Below are positions 50,524 to 59,293 of a stretch of 64,000 nucleotides of DNA, one piece after another; position 1 is the first letter of the stretch; the number at the start of each line of letters is the position of its first letter. The position numbers were made by a program, and so were the translations under genes. The stretch comes from SIG589 sp964566175 (GTDB taxonomy: Bacteria > Bacillota > Clostridia > Oscillospirales > Acutalibacteraceae), in contig CAZMHU010000006.1 of the NCBI GenBank assembly GCA_964566175.1, forward strand, positions 1-64,000, written 5' to 3'. Under the pieces are notes generated by a model. The model made no database searches. It saw nothing but the letters and a program-made list of their open reading frames with translations, and was not told the origin of the DNA.

Positions 50524-51092
50524 CATTGCTTTTCAATACATAAAACCTTTGCTCCGAGCAATGCCGCATCTTCGGCATCGTGACTGACGATAACAACCGT
50601 CTTTTCCTCTGTTAGGCGGTTTATAACCTCTGCTACACGGTGCTTTGTTTGACCGTCGAGACCCGTAAACGCCTCATCAAGCAGTAATATATCGCTATTA
50701 TACGCGAGGGCACGAGCTATCGCAACACGCCGTTTCATTCCGCCGGAAAGTTCTCTCACAGGTCTTTTTTCGTCACCGTCAAGCGACAGTTCCCTCAAAA
50801 TTTTTTCGGCTTTTGCTTTGTCCCTTTTTTTCATTCCGAGGGTGACGTTTGTGAGTGCGGAAAAATCTTCACACAGGCGGTCTTCCTGAAAAACCGCAAC
50901 CGCCTTGCCGCCGAGTGAAACCGTGCCGCTGTCGGGTTTTATAAAACCGAGCAACAGGTTTATAAGCGTTGTCTTTCCGCAACCCGACTCTCCCATAATA
51001 CAAAGACGATCGCCCTTTTCCAAACAAAGTGAAAAGTTTGAAAGCACTTCTCGCTCGCCGAAACGCTTATAAACATTTTCGAACTTTATCAT
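50523..51092 (-). CDS. NitT/TauT-type ABC transporter ATPase (short form)
   Basis: ATP-binding subunit of 189 residues, against about 240-260 for most SsuB/TauB proteins. Walker A GESGCGKTT, Q-loop AVFQEDRL, signature LSGGMKRRVAIARAL and Walker B ILLLDEAF are intact, as is the H-loop VIVSHD. The missing part is the C-terminal tail, so it is probably functional. The ATG at 51092 overlaps the permease stop (TGATG), giving translational coupling. The substrate is shared with the permease and binding protein and is unknown. Confidence 0.9.
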   Translation of the reverse strand: MIKFENVYKRFGEREVLSNFSLCLEKGDRLCIMGESGCGKTTLINLLLGFIKPDSGTVSLGGKAVAVFQEDRLCEDFSALTNVTLGMKKRDKAKAEKILRELSLDGDEKRPVRELSGGMKRRVAIARALAYNSDILLLDEAFTGLDGQTKHRVAEVINRLTEEKTVVIVSHDAEDAALLGAKVLCIEKQ

Positions 51093-51844
51093 CAAATCCG
51101 CTCCAATCTTTTATAAAAGCACCGAACGAGCAGTACAAACAATTTTTCAAACAAAACACTCATTATAACGATTATAAGAGTCCACGCGAGAAGTTCATCC
51201 GACTCAAAATAGAGTTTGCTTGTGTAAAGCCTTTCGCCTATCGAATTTTTAACTATTGCGATAACCTCGGCGGCTATGCCCGATTTAAAGGCAAGACCTA
51301 TTGCCGTTCGGCAGGCAGAGATAACAAAGGGTTTCAGTTGCGGCAGTGTTATGAAAACAAAACGCCGTTTTTGCGAAAACTCGAAACATTCTGCCATTTC
51401 GGCGGTTTTTCTGTCGGTGCTTTTCATTCCCGCAAGCAAATTATTATAAATAATCGGCAGGACGATTAAAAATGAGATAAAAACAGGCAGTGTCTTTGCC
51501 GACATAAAAAGATAGGAAAGAATAATAAAAGACACTACGGGAACCGATTTTACCGTTACCATATACGGAAACAGGAAATTTTCCGCAATGCGAAAACGTG
51601 ACGCCAAGAATGCAAGCGCCGACCCTACAATCAAACCGATTAAAAACCCGCCTGCGATATGATAAAAACTGTACCACATTCGGTAAAGCGACTCCGCGTT
51701 TAAAAGCATTTCTATTAACCGACGCACCACAGACACCGGTGACGCCAGCAAAAATTCCTTTGAAAGAAGCGAAGCGGCCGCCTGCCAAATACACAGAGCG
51801 ACCGCAACAGCAGCAATTCTTTCAACCGCTTTTTTATTTTGCAT
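51092..51844 (-). CDS. NitT/TauT-type ABC transporter permease
   Basis: Membrane subunit of 250 residues with about six helices. The family EAA loop region is visible as FEFSQKRRFVFITLPQLKPFVISACRTAIGLAFKSG, with the conserved AEVIA following. MTVKSVPVVSFIILSYL also fits. I chose the ATG at 51844, which overlaps the end of the binding-protein gene by 11 nt. Longer frames run into that gene. It is coupled to the ATPase at its 3' end. Confidence 0.88.
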   Translation of the reverse strand: MQNKKAVERIAAVAVALCIWQAAASLLSKEFLLASPVSVVRRLIEMLLNAESLYRMWYSFYHIAGGFLIGLIVGSALAFLASRFRIAENFLFPYMVTVKSVPVVSFIILSYLFMSAKTLPVFISFLIVLPIIYNNLLAGMKSTDRKTAEMAECFEFSQKRRFVFITLPQLKPFVISACRTAIGLAFKSGIAAEVIAIVKNSIGERLYTSKLYFESDELLAWTLIIVIMSVLFEKLFVLLVRCFYKRLERI

Positions 51845-52841
51845 AGTAGAAATTATCATCGGGAAGTTTTCCGCCGACAGACGACGGATTGTTTTCGAAA
51901 AGAACATTGAGATATCCGCCTACTGCTTTTTTCATATCCGCTCCGTCAAGATATTTGATATTGCAGGCGGGCAGTGCCTTTTGCGCTATTGCCGCCTTTT
52001 CAACAATACCTGTCTGCTCGATAAGAGTTGCAGCCTCTGCAACGTTTGCGTTTACGTACTCGATAGACGCCTTGTATTCTTTCAAAAATGCGTCAACAGC
52101 CGCTTTGTTTTGCTTTACAAAATCGGTGCGGGCAACAACAACGCCGGTAACCATCATACTGTCATTGCTGACTTTGTTCCACTCATCGTTGAGGTTGAGC
52201 GCAATCTTCAAATCTTCAATCTTTGTCTGTGCAACCGTAACATAAGGTTGGGGGAGCATTACTATTGCACCCTCGACCTGTGCCGCTTTCGCAACAACCT
52301 CTGTTGCCTCGCCCATCCATTCGATTGTAACATCACTGTCGGGATTAATACCGTTTTCGCTCAAAATATAGCGAAGTGAATATTCGGGAGTTGTGCCCTT
52401 TCCGGTCGCAAATATTGTTTTGCCCTTTAAATCTGCGGGGGCTTTAACCGTTTCGCCGCGCTCTACAACATACAAAACGCCGAGAGTATTAACGGAAAGC
52501 AGTGTTATTCCGCCTTCGGTTTTGTTATAAAGTACCGATGCCAAGTTTGCCGGAACGGCGGCAATATCAAGTTCGCCCTTTGTGAGCAGGGGAGTTATCT
52601 CGTCTGCCGCACCTTTAAGCGAAAATTCATAGTTGTTTTTTGCCTTGCCGTTTGTGTTGTCATCAAGCAATTTTACAAGACCCATTGTTGTCGGGCCTTT
52701 CATTCCGGCTATGCGAACGGTTGCCTTTTCGGCGGGTAAGGAAGCAGCTGATGTATCATCGGGCGCAGTACCGTTGCCGCACCCCGCAAGAAGAGTGAGT
52801 GTCAGCATTACCGCCAACAAAACCGATAATATTTTTTTCAT
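51834..52841 (-). CDS. NitT/TauT-type substrate-binding lipoprotein
   Basis: Extracellular solute-binding lipoprotein of 335 residues. The lipobox LLAGC puts the lipid-anchored Cys at about residue 20. The mature part has RIAGMKGPTTMGLVKLLDD, ELDIAAVPANLASVLYN and LKGKTIFATGKGTTPEYSLRY, the pattern of the NMT1/SsuA-like periplasmic fold. Family ligands include sulfonates, nitrate, thiamine precursors and riboflavin precursors. None is indicated by neighbours. It leads the binding protein-permease-ATPase operon and lies just downstream of a Crp/Fnr regulator on the same strand. Confidence 0.88.
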   Translation of the reverse strand: MKKILSVLLAVMLTLTLLAGCGNGTAPDDTSAASLPAEKATVRIAGMKGPTTMGLVKLLDDNTNGKAKNNYEFSLKGAADEITPLLTKGELDIAAVPANLASVLYNKTEGGITLLSVNTLGVLYVVERGETVKAPADLKGKTIFATGKGTTPEYSLRYILSENGINPDSDVTIEWMGEATEVVAKAAQVEGAIVMLPQPYVTVAQTKIEDLKIALNLNDEWNKVSNDSMMVTGVVVARTDFVKQNKAAVDAFLKEYKASIEYVNANVAEAATLIEQTGIVEKAAIAQKALPACNIKYLDGADMKKAVGGYLNVLFENNPSSVGGKLPDDNFYYAK

Positions 52842-52916
52842 AATAAAAACCTCTTTTCGGCTGCATTTTTATAATAATATAATCTTTCTTTAGCCGAGAA
52901 TGAGTATAACATCAAA

Positions 52917-52953
52917 AAACAAAACATTACGTTGCTTTTGCAACGTAATGTTT
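52917..52953 (-). terminator. terminator of the Crp/Fnr gene
   Basis: 14-bp perfect stem AAACATTACGTTGC/GCAACGTAATGTTT with a TTTT loop (minus strand AAAA), followed on minus by TTTTGTTTTTTG. Confidence 0.85.
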
Positions 52954-53614
52954 ATAATATCTTAAAACTGCTTTTATAATATTCTATTAACCCCTCTTTT
53001 TGCATTGCCGAGAGTTCTCGGCTGAGGGCACTGCGGTTAACACCGAGAAAAATTGCAAGGTTTTCTCTGTCAAAAGGAATATTAAATGTTTTACTTCCGT
53101 TTTTGCGAACGCACTGTGAAAAAAACGTATTGAGTTTTTCACGAATGGTTAATTTCGATAAAATCTGTATTCGGTCGTTCATCGAGAGCGCCCTCCTTGC
53201 GAGCATTAAAGAAAAACGCTCGTATAACATCATTTCTTCTTTTTTCGGCAAAACGGCGTGAAGGCGGTCACAAGAAAGCCATAATACCTGTGTATCTTCA
53301 AAAGCATATATGCAAACGGGAATATTTTCGGCACAAGTAAAACAGAGCGACTCGCCGAAACTGTCCCCCTCGGTAACATTTGCCATAATGACACGCTCGC
53401 CGTTTATATCATCGGTAAAAACCTGAACCGTTCCGCAAAGTACAAGCCCGAAAGAAGACATTTTTTCTCCCTCACTTTGCAGACATTCGCCTTTTTTGTA
53501 TTCACAAAGCGATGCGGCAAAAAAATTAAGTGCAAAGGAAAGAGTTTTTTCATCCAGTCCGCGAAAAAGTTCACACTTTTCCAATATTCTTTTCTGCTTT
53601 TCGGTAAAGGTCAA
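52952..53614 (-). CDS. Crp/Fnr-family transcriptional regulator
   Basis: Transcription factor of 220 residues. The N-terminal cyclic nucleotide-binding-like beta-barrel includes LQSEGEKMSSFGLVLCGTVQVF and EGDSFGESLCFT. The C-terminal winged helix has FDRENLAIFLGVNRSALSRELS, the recognition helix of the family. No Fnr-type N-terminal Cys cluster is seen, so oxygen sensing through Fe-S is not supported. It lies upstream of the ABC operon on the same strand, separated by a terminator, and may control it; this is inference. Confidence 0.9.
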   Translation of the reverse strand: MTFTEKQKRILEKCELFRGLDEKTLSFALNFFAASLCEYKKGECLQSEGEKMSSFGLVLCGTVQVFTDDINGERVIMANVTEGDSFGESLCFTCAENIPVCIYAFEDTQVLWLSCDRLHAVLPKKEEMMLYERFSLMLARRALSMNDRIQILSKLTIREKLNTFFSQCVRKNGSKTFNIPFDRENLAIFLGVNRSALSRELSAMQKEGLIEYYKSSFKIL

Positions 53615-53788
53615 AACTATTCCCCCTTTTCACAAAAAGTTTACCATAACACAAACGGCTTTTCAACTATATACAAAATTTTTTATTATTTTGCTTTTTC
53701 CATTTACTTTTGACAAAATATGAGTTATCATATATTCGGTGAAAACCGCAAAAAAATTAAATATTAAATCGGATATGGAGAATTTTTT

Positions 53789-55540
53789 ATGAGTATTTTT
53801 TCGATTTTTACGCTTTTCGGAGGTCTTGCATTCTTCCTTTACGGAATGAACGTTATGTCTGCCGGTCTTGAAAAAATGGCGGGTGGCAAACTTGAACAGA
53901 TTTTGCTCAAAGTAACTTCCAACAAACTCGTTGCACTGGTAGTCGGACTCTGCGTTACAATGGTAATACAGTCTTCTTCCGCACTCACCGTAATGCTTGT
54001 AGGTCTTGTAAACTCCGGCATTATGAAATTCGGTCAGACAATAGGCGTTTTGATGGGTTCAAACATCGGCACTACTATAACTGCTTGGATTTTGAGTCTT
54101 GCCGGTATTGAAAGCGACAATGTTTTCATAAATCTTCTAAAACCCACAAATCTTTCTGCCGCGCTTGCCGCTGTGGGAATTGTTTTGATTTCCTTTTGCA
54201 AAAACGAAAAACGCAAAAATATGGGCGAGATTTTTGTCGGTTTCGGAATTTTGATGTTCGGTATGGATCTTATGAGCGGCGCAATGGAACCGCTTGCCGA
54301 AAGCGAAGCCTTCAAAAATTTTATGACCGCATTTACAAATCCTTTCCTCGCTGTTGCGGCAGGTGCGCTTATAACCTGTGTTATTCAAAGTTCTTCCGCA
54401 TCGGTCGGAATTTTACAAGCGCTGTCCCTCACCGGCGGAATTACCTACGGAATGGCTATTCCGATAATAATGGGACAAAACATAGGAACTTGTATAACGG
54501 CTGTTCTTTCAAGTTTAAGTGCCACAAAAGAGGCAAAAAAGGTTGCCGTTGTTCACCTCTCATTTAACATTCTCGGAACGGTTATTTGGCTTATACCTTT
54601 TGTTATTATAAGCGGAATTTTCGATTTTGCACTGCTCGACAGTACTATTTCTCCCGTTGCTATCGCCGTTTTCCATACAATATTCAACGTTTCCACAACA
54701 TTTATTCTTCTTCCGTTTACAAAGCAACTTGAAAAACTTGCAAACAAGATTATACACTCCGAGCCGGTTGTTAAAAAATATCCCAAACTTGATGACCGTT
54801 TGCTCACCGTTCCGTCGGTTGCTGTCGGAACTGCTTTTGATTACACCGTTGAGATGTCCAAACTTTCGATAAACTCTTTCAGAGATGCAATATCTCTCTT
54901 CGACGGATATGAACAAAGCAAGGAAGATGCTATTAAAGCAACAGAAGATATTATCGATAAATACGAAGACAAACTCGGAACATTTATGGTAAAACTCGCG
55001 CACGAACAACTTAACGTTGCCGACTCGCGCCAAATTTCCAAAATGCTCCATACCATAAACGATTTTGAGCGTCTCGGTGACCACGCCTGCAACCTTGTTA
55101 AGGTTTCACGCGAAATGCACGACAAAAAGGTTTCCTTCTCTTCCGAGGCACAAAAGGAACTTGATGTTTTAACGTCGGCTATAAAAGAAATTTTAAATCT
55201 CACCGAACAGGCATTTGAGACGAGCGACAGTGCCGTTGCCGCAAAGGTAGAACCGCTTGAACAGGTTATCGATAAACTTATATCCGACATAAAGAATCGC
55301 CATATCGACCGTCTGCAAAAGGGCGAATGCACTATCGAACTCGGCTTTATGCTCAATGACCTTATCACAAACTATGAGCGTGTTTCAGACCACTGCTCCA
55401 ATATCGCCGTTGCGATTATCGAAACCGAACACGGTTCGTTTAAAACACACGAATATCTTAAAAAATTCAAAAACGAAGAAGACGGCTCTTTTGAACATAC
55501 CTTTGACGAATATTCAAAACTCTTCGCACTTCAAAATTAA
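53789..55540 (+). CDS. Na/Pi cotransporter with C-terminal PhoU domain
   Basis: Sodium-phosphate symporter of the NptA/YjbB type (583 residues). Two inverted Na_Pi_cotrans repeats carry the QSSSA signatures: VIQSSSALTVMLVGLVN and CVIQSSSASVGILQALS. About eight helices lie in residues 1-310. From about 345 to 560 a PhoU-like helical domain contains FERLGDHACNLVK and YERVSDHCSNIAVA. It would import phosphate, or remove it, with PhoU as a regulatory part. A TTGACA sits at 53710 but the -10 spacing is unclear. It is probably the working phosphate carrier given the damaged PiT gene at 15 kb. Confidence 0.93.
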   Translation: MSIFSIFTLFGGLAFFLYGMNVMSAGLEKMAGGKLEQILLKVTSNKLVALVVGLCVTMVIQSSSALTVMLVGLVNSGIMKFGQTIGVLMGSNIGTTITAWILSLAGIESDNVFINLLKPTNLSAALAAVGIVLISFCKNEKRKNMGEIFVGFGILMFGMDLMSGAMEPLAESEAFKNFMTAFTNPFLAVAAGALITCVIQSSSASVGILQALSLTGGITYGMAIPIIMGQNIGTCITAVLSSLSATKEAKKVAVVHLSFNILGTVIWLIPFVIISGIFDFALLDSTISPVAIAVFHTIFNVSTTFILLPFTKQLEKLANKIIHSEPVVKKYPKLDDRLLTVPSVAVGTAFDYTVEMSKLSINSFRDAISLFDGYEQSKEDAIKATEDIIDKYEDKLGTFMVKLAHEQLNVADSRQISKMLHTINDFERLGDHACNLVKVSREMHDKKVSFSSEAQKELDVLTSAIKEILNLTEQAFETSDSAVAAKVEPLEQVIDKLISDIKNRHIDRLQKGECTIELGFMLNDLITNYERVSDHCSNIAVAIIETEHGSFKTHEYLKKFKNEEDGSFEHTFDEYSKLFALQN

Positions 55541-55560
55541 AACCGAAAGAGGTTCTTTTT

Positions 55561-56211
55561 ATGGTTAAGTTGGGCAATGTTTTTATTTTGGGCGACAGTT
55601 ATTCCACTTTTAAAGGCTGTATTCCCGACGGCTACGATCCGTATTATTCGGAAGACGAAACCGATATTACCGATGTCAGAAAAAAGGAGCAAACTTGGTG
55701 GCATTTGTTACTTGAAAATACCAAGTCCGCTCTCATTCAAAATAACAGTTTTTCGGGAACAACGGTCTGTAATACCGGCTACGGTGCAAATTTTTGTCCC
55801 GATACTTCTTTTGTTGGACGCCTTGAAAAACTCATTTCCGACGGTTTTTTCAAAATAAACAATGTTGATACTTTTCTTTTCTTCGGAGGAACTAACGATT
55901 CTTGGGCTGATTCTCCTATCGGTGAACTTTGTTTTGAAGAACAAAGCGACGAAGAAATAAAAAGTGTTCTTCCCGCTTTTTGCCGTGCCCTTTCCGATAT
56001 AAATAAATATTTACCCGATGTGCAACCGCTTGTTATTATAAACAGCGAACTGAAAAAAGAAATCACAGACGGTTTTAAAATCGCCTGTGAACATTACGGT
56101 ATTGATTTTATACAACTGGAAAACATAGAAAAGCAAAACGGACATCCGAACATTGCGGGAATGAAACAAATTTTCACACAAGTTTACTCTTTCCTCGAAA
56201 AAGCAAAATAA
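55561..56211 (+). CDS. SGNH/GDSL-family hydrolase
   Basis: Cytoplasmic esterase-like protein of 216 residues with no signal peptide. Block I has FILGDSYSTF with the nucleophile Ser, block III is FGGTNDSW with the conserved Asn, and block V reads GHPNIAGM with the catalytic His. A conserved Gly block (SFSGTTVCNTG) is also present. Substrates for the family include acetylated sugars and lipids; none can be named here. It starts 20 nt after the Na/Pi gene, with GAAAGAGGTTC before the ATG, so it is probably in the same operon. Confidence 0.85.
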   Translation: MVKLGNVFILGDSYSTFKGCIPDGYDPYYSEDETDITDVRKKEQTWWHLLLENTKSALIQNNSFSGTTVCNTGYGANFCPDTSFVGRLEKLISDGFFKINNVDTFLFFGGTNDSWADSPIGELCFEEQSDEEIKSVLPAFCRALSDINKYLPDVQPLVIINSELKKEITDGFKIACEHYGIDFIQLENIEKQNGHPNIAGMKQIFTQVYSFLEKAK

Positions 56212-56212
56212 A

Positions 56213-56243
56213 AAAAGGGCTTTTAAAAAGCCCTTTTTATTTT
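56213..56243. terminator. bidirectional terminator
   Basis: AAAAAGGGCTTTT pairs with AAAAGCCCTTTTT. It ends the SGNH gene and the convergent DUF3048 gene. Confidence 0.85.
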
Positions 56244-56250
56244 TGTTTTT

Positions 56251-57306
56251 TTATTGTGCCGCAGTGAATTTTACGTTTGACTGCTGATTAACATCTGTAA
56301 TGCAGATATAACTGTTTCCTGCGTTTGCGGTAAATTCGGTTCCGTCTGCTTTTAAGAATGTAAGCGGTTCGGTAGCCGAACCCTTTTGCCACTTGATTTC
56401 TTCATAGCCGCCGTTTGAAACGTAATATCCTGTTCCGCCGTTCAGGCTCACATTCATATGATAATTATCTGAATATGTGCTGACACTTGTAAATAGAACA
56501 AAAACATTCTTAACAGCAAGTTTCTCGCCTGTTACATAATCAGTTTTTTCAACGCCGTTTGAACTCTTTATGTATTTTCCGGTTTGCGCGTCATATTCAA
56601 AACTTGTAACATACGAACCCGAGAATGGAACTTTAACGTTAATACAGGATGCGGCGGGTGTGAGAGGTGCATCTTCCGATGCGAAATTTATCCATTTGTT
56701 TTTTTCCGTGGTAGTTTTAAATTTTTGTTCTTTTATTCCGGCGGCAATTTTTTCACCCGAGGTATACATCGTGTGTTCGCTGCTGAGACCGTTTTTCTGT
56801 CTGAAACCGTAGTTTGCAGTTGCACCGCTGTTTATATCAATGGTCTTTATTCCGAGTTGGTCTCTGTGAGATGCGAAATAGTTCGGGTCAAAACCGGCGT
56901 GAACAAAATTTGCGTCGTGACCGAGAGCCAAATCGAGATATACATATCTCGCAGAGCGAACTGTTCCTATTTTCGGCATATCGGCGATGTTCTTGGTAAC
57001 GCCCATCATTCTCGTTATTCCGCCCTCAACAAGCGTTTCATAAAGAATATCAAAACTGTTAAGACCGGTTTGAACCGACTGTGCTGTTTTAATATTATTT
57101 ATCATAACCGCAACAGGTTTGTTTTTTTCGTTTTTCTTATCTGTTTTAAGTCCGGTTAACGGGTTTATGACGGTCTTTACAGTTTCGGTTTTCGAAGAAA
57201 CATCTTCGATTTCTATATTTGAACTTAAATCCTCTGTAGTATTTTTACAACTGCAAAGGGTAAAGCAGAAAACAACACAAAACAGTAATGCTAATATTTT
57301 TTTCAT
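56251..57306 (-). CDS. DUF3048 lipoprotein (YerB-like)
   Basis: Surface lipoprotein of 351 residues. The signal ends in a lipobox CSC near residue 19. The DUF3048 N-terminal domain has NPLTGLKTDKKNEKNKPVAVMINN, YETLVEGGITRMMGV and IGTVRSARYVYLDLAL. The C-terminal domain has GGYEEIKWQKGS. The family is common in Firmicutes and has no settled role. I chose the ATG at 57306 with GGAGG; the frame from 57339 lies in the hairpin-bearing leader. Confidence 0.88.
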   Translation of the reverse strand: MKKILALLFCVVFCFTLCSCKNTTEDLSSNIEIEDVSSKTETVKTVINPLTGLKTDKKNEKNKPVAVMINNIKTAQSVQTGLNSFDILYETLVEGGITRMMGVTKNIADMPKIGTVRSARYVYLDLALGHDANFVHAGFDPNYFASHRDQLGIKTIDINSGATANYGFRQKNGLSSEHTMYTSGEKIAAGIKEQKFKTTTEKNKWINFASEDAPLTPAASCINVKVPFSGSYVTSFEYDAQTGKYIKSSNGVEKTDYVTGEKLAVKNVFVLFTSVSTYSDNYHMNVSLNGGTGYYVSNGGYEEIKWQKGSATEPLTFLKADGTEFTANAGNSYICITDVNQQSNVKFTAAQ

Positions 57307-57365
57307 TTTTAAGACCTCCGAAAAAATAAAATGCGACATTTTTTCGCATTTTTCTTTGTTTTTTA

Positions 57366-57394
57366 ATTATATTATATGTGCAAATACAATGCAA
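57366..57394 (-). promoter_or_regulatory. sigma-A promoter of the DUF3048 gene
   Basis: On the minus strand TTGCAT, 17 nt and TATAAT. The leader contains an AAATGCGA/TCGCATTT hairpin near 57329-57351. Confidence 0.6.
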
Positions 57395-57439
57395 GTAAAA
57401 AGAATAAATTTTTATTTTTTGTATAAAATTGCACAAAAA

Positions 57440-57468
57440 AATCGCCGCAGACTACTGCCTGCGACGAC
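57440..57468 (-). terminator. tRNA-Arg terminator
   Basis: Stem TCGCAG/CTGCGGCGA-type on minus followed by seven T, immediately downstream of the encoded CCA. Confidence 0.8.
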
Positions 57469-57469
57469 G

Positions 57470-57546
57470 TGGCGCGCTGAAGAAGATTCGAACTCCCGAC
57501 CTTCTGGTCCGTAGCCAGACGCTCTATCCAGCTGAGCTATCAGCGC
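57470..57546 (-). tRNA. tRNA-Arg (anticodon ACG)
   Basis: The full cloverleaf is visible on the minus strand. Acceptor arms GCGCTGA and TCAGCGC pair perfectly. The D arm GCTC/GAGC and the anticodon stem TCTGG/CCAGA surround the loop CTACGGA with anticodon ACG. The T arm is GGGAG/CTTCT with two G-U pairs and loop TTCGAAT. The discriminator is G and the CCA tail is encoded. It has its own promoter and terminator. Confidence 0.97.
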
Positions 57547-57561
57547 ATTTCGTGCCAAAGT

Positions 57562-57590
57562 ATAATAACACATTCTTTCACAAAAATCAA
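57562..57590 (-). promoter_or_regulatory. promoter of tRNA-Arg
   Basis: On the minus strand TTGATT, 17 nt and TATTAT, about 15 nt before the tRNA 5' end. Confidence 0.6.
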
Positions 57591-57671
57591 TACCTTTTTT
57601 TATTTTATGCGAAAAAATTTTTTTCTAAGTATTATATATATAATATTATTTTATCTTTATTAACATTATTA

Positions 57672-57700
57672 TTGAAAAATTTGAATAAATGTGTTAAAAT
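57672..57700 (+). promoter_or_regulatory. promoter of dnaA
   Basis: TTGAAA, 17 nt and TAAAAT in a very AT-rich region that has no clear DnaA box. Confidence 0.5.
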
Positions 57701-57737
57701 TATCTTGTATCATTATTTCTTTTTTTGGGGTGGTTTT

Positions 57738-59054
57738 TTGTCTATACAATCTATTGAAGATATTTGGAGCGCTGTTTGCGAAGAAATAAAAAATTCCGAT
57801 AAAATAACCCTTGTCGGATATAATCTTTGGATAAAGGATTTGAAACCTGTCAGTTTCGGTACAGACGGTTTTGTTCTCTCTACTCCGGCAGAGGTTGTTA
57901 AAAACACCATTGAGAATTTTTACGGCAGTGTTTTGTCCGAAACACTCAAGCAGGTTATCGGTATCGAAACACCAATAAAAATCGTTGTTGAGGACAAGAG
58001 CGGAAATATAGTTAAACCCATAACCGACAATACCGCCTTTTTCGACGAAGCATTCACTTTTGATAATTTTATAGTCGGCTCGACAAACCGTTTTGCCCAC
58101 GCCGCAGCAATGGCTGTTGCGGACAACCCTTTTATTATTTATAACCCGCTTGTTATATACGGAAAATCGGGAGTCGGAAAAACACACCTTCTTCTTGCTA
58201 TTAAAAACCATATTTCCAAAAACTTCCCCGAAAAGAAAATTGTTTATATTCGAGGCGAAGATTTTACAAATCAACTTATTTCTTCAATTAATGCCGGAAC
58301 TATGGACGCATTCCGCGAAAAATTCCGCACCGCCGACGTTTTGCTTATGGACGACGTTCACTTTATTGCAGGTAAAGAAATGACGCAGGAAGAGTTTTAC
58401 AATACTTTTGACACATTAAAACAAAACAACAAGCAAATCGTAGTCACCCTCGACCGTCCGCCGATGGAAATCAAAACTCTCACAGAGCGTATTCGTTCAC
58501 GTTTTGAGAGCGGACTTATGGCGGATATTTCATCTCCCGATTTTGAAACGAGAGTCGGTATTATAAAAACAAAATCCGAATTGCTTAATATCAAACTCGA
58601 AGAAAATATTATCTATTATATTGCCGAACACATTCGCGCAAACACACGCCAACTTGAAGGCGTTGTTAAAAAACTTCAGGCATATATCGAACTTCAGCAA
58701 CGCGCGCCGACAATACCCGTTGTACAAGGTTTTATTCGCGATATCGTAAACGACCCGCAAAAAGAGCCTATTAAGATTGAGCAGATAATCTCTGAGGTTG
58801 CGAGAAACTATTCAGTTCAGGAAAACGAAATTCTCTCACAACGCCGTACTGCTAATATTGCGCTTGCACGTCAGGTTTCAATGTATATCGCAAAAGAAAC
58901 GACCGAAATGTCTTATAAAGCGATAGGTCAAAGTTTTGGCAAGGACCATACAACGGTTTTGCACGCCTGTAACGTTATTGAAAAGAAAATTAAACAAGAC
59001 CCGCACGAAAAAGACGTTATTGAAGAGATTATTAAGAATATAAAAGGCGAATAG
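57738..59054 (+). CDS. dnaA: chromosomal replication initiator DnaA
   Basis: Replication initiator of 438 residues. Domain I opens SIQSIEDIWSAVCEEI. The AAA+ domain III has Walker A GKSGVGKTHL and Walker B LLMDDVHF. Domain IV has the DnaA-box-binding motif FGKDHTTVLHACNVI. The linker domain II is short. The start is TTG at 57738, 7 nt after GGGG. The open frame extends upstream across the tRNA-Arg gene, so any earlier start is ruled out. The gene order dnaA-dnaN-yaaA-recF-remB-gyrB-gyrA is the classic Firmicutes origin cluster. Confidence 0.97.
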   Translation: MSIQSIEDIWSAVCEEIKNSDKITLVGYNLWIKDLKPVSFGTDGFVLSTPAEVVKNTIENFYGSVLSETLKQVIGIETPIKIVVEDKSGNIVKPITDNTAFFDEAFTFDNFIVGSTNRFAHAAAMAVADNPFIIYNPLVIYGKSGVGKTHLLLAIKNHISKNFPEKKIVYIRGEDFTNQLISSINAGTMDAFREKFRTADVLLMDDVHFIAGKEMTQEEFYNTFDTLKQNNKQIVVTLDRPPMEIKTLTERIRSRFESGLMADISSPDFETRVGIIKTKSELLNIKLEENIIYYIAEHIRANTRQLEGVVKKLQAYIELQQRAPTIPVVQGFIRDIVNDPQKEPIKIEQIISEVARNYSVQENEILSQRRTANIALARQVSMYIAKETTEMSYKAIGQSFGKDHTTVLHACNVIEKKIKQDPHEKDVIEEIIKNIKGE

Positions 59055-59293
59055 TTACCCTTATTTACATAATGTGAAAGTTATTCAAGTTATTAAGGTT
59101 AATTAAATGTCGAGTTATTAAATACGCTTTTAATAACTCAATACATATTCTTTTATCCACTTTTTGCTAAACCCCCATAACTGCATAATTTTTTCACTGT
59201 TTATGCCGTTTCGGACAAGTTTTGCACACAATTAACACCACTAATAATATTACGAATATTTAATAAAACAAACACAACTTTGGAGGAATAAAA
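59055..59293. other. probable oriC region between dnaA and dnaN
   Basis: Non-coding 239-bp gap in the canonical origin position. One near-consensus DnaA box, TTATCCACT, lies at 59153-59161. AGTTATT recurs at 59079-59085, 59088-59094 and 59113-59119, with an inverted copy at 59132-59138. An 11-bp perfect inverted repeat occupies 59112-59122 and 59129-59139. A very AT-rich stretch (about 59236-59275) precedes dnaN and could be the unwinding element. Confidence 0.6.
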
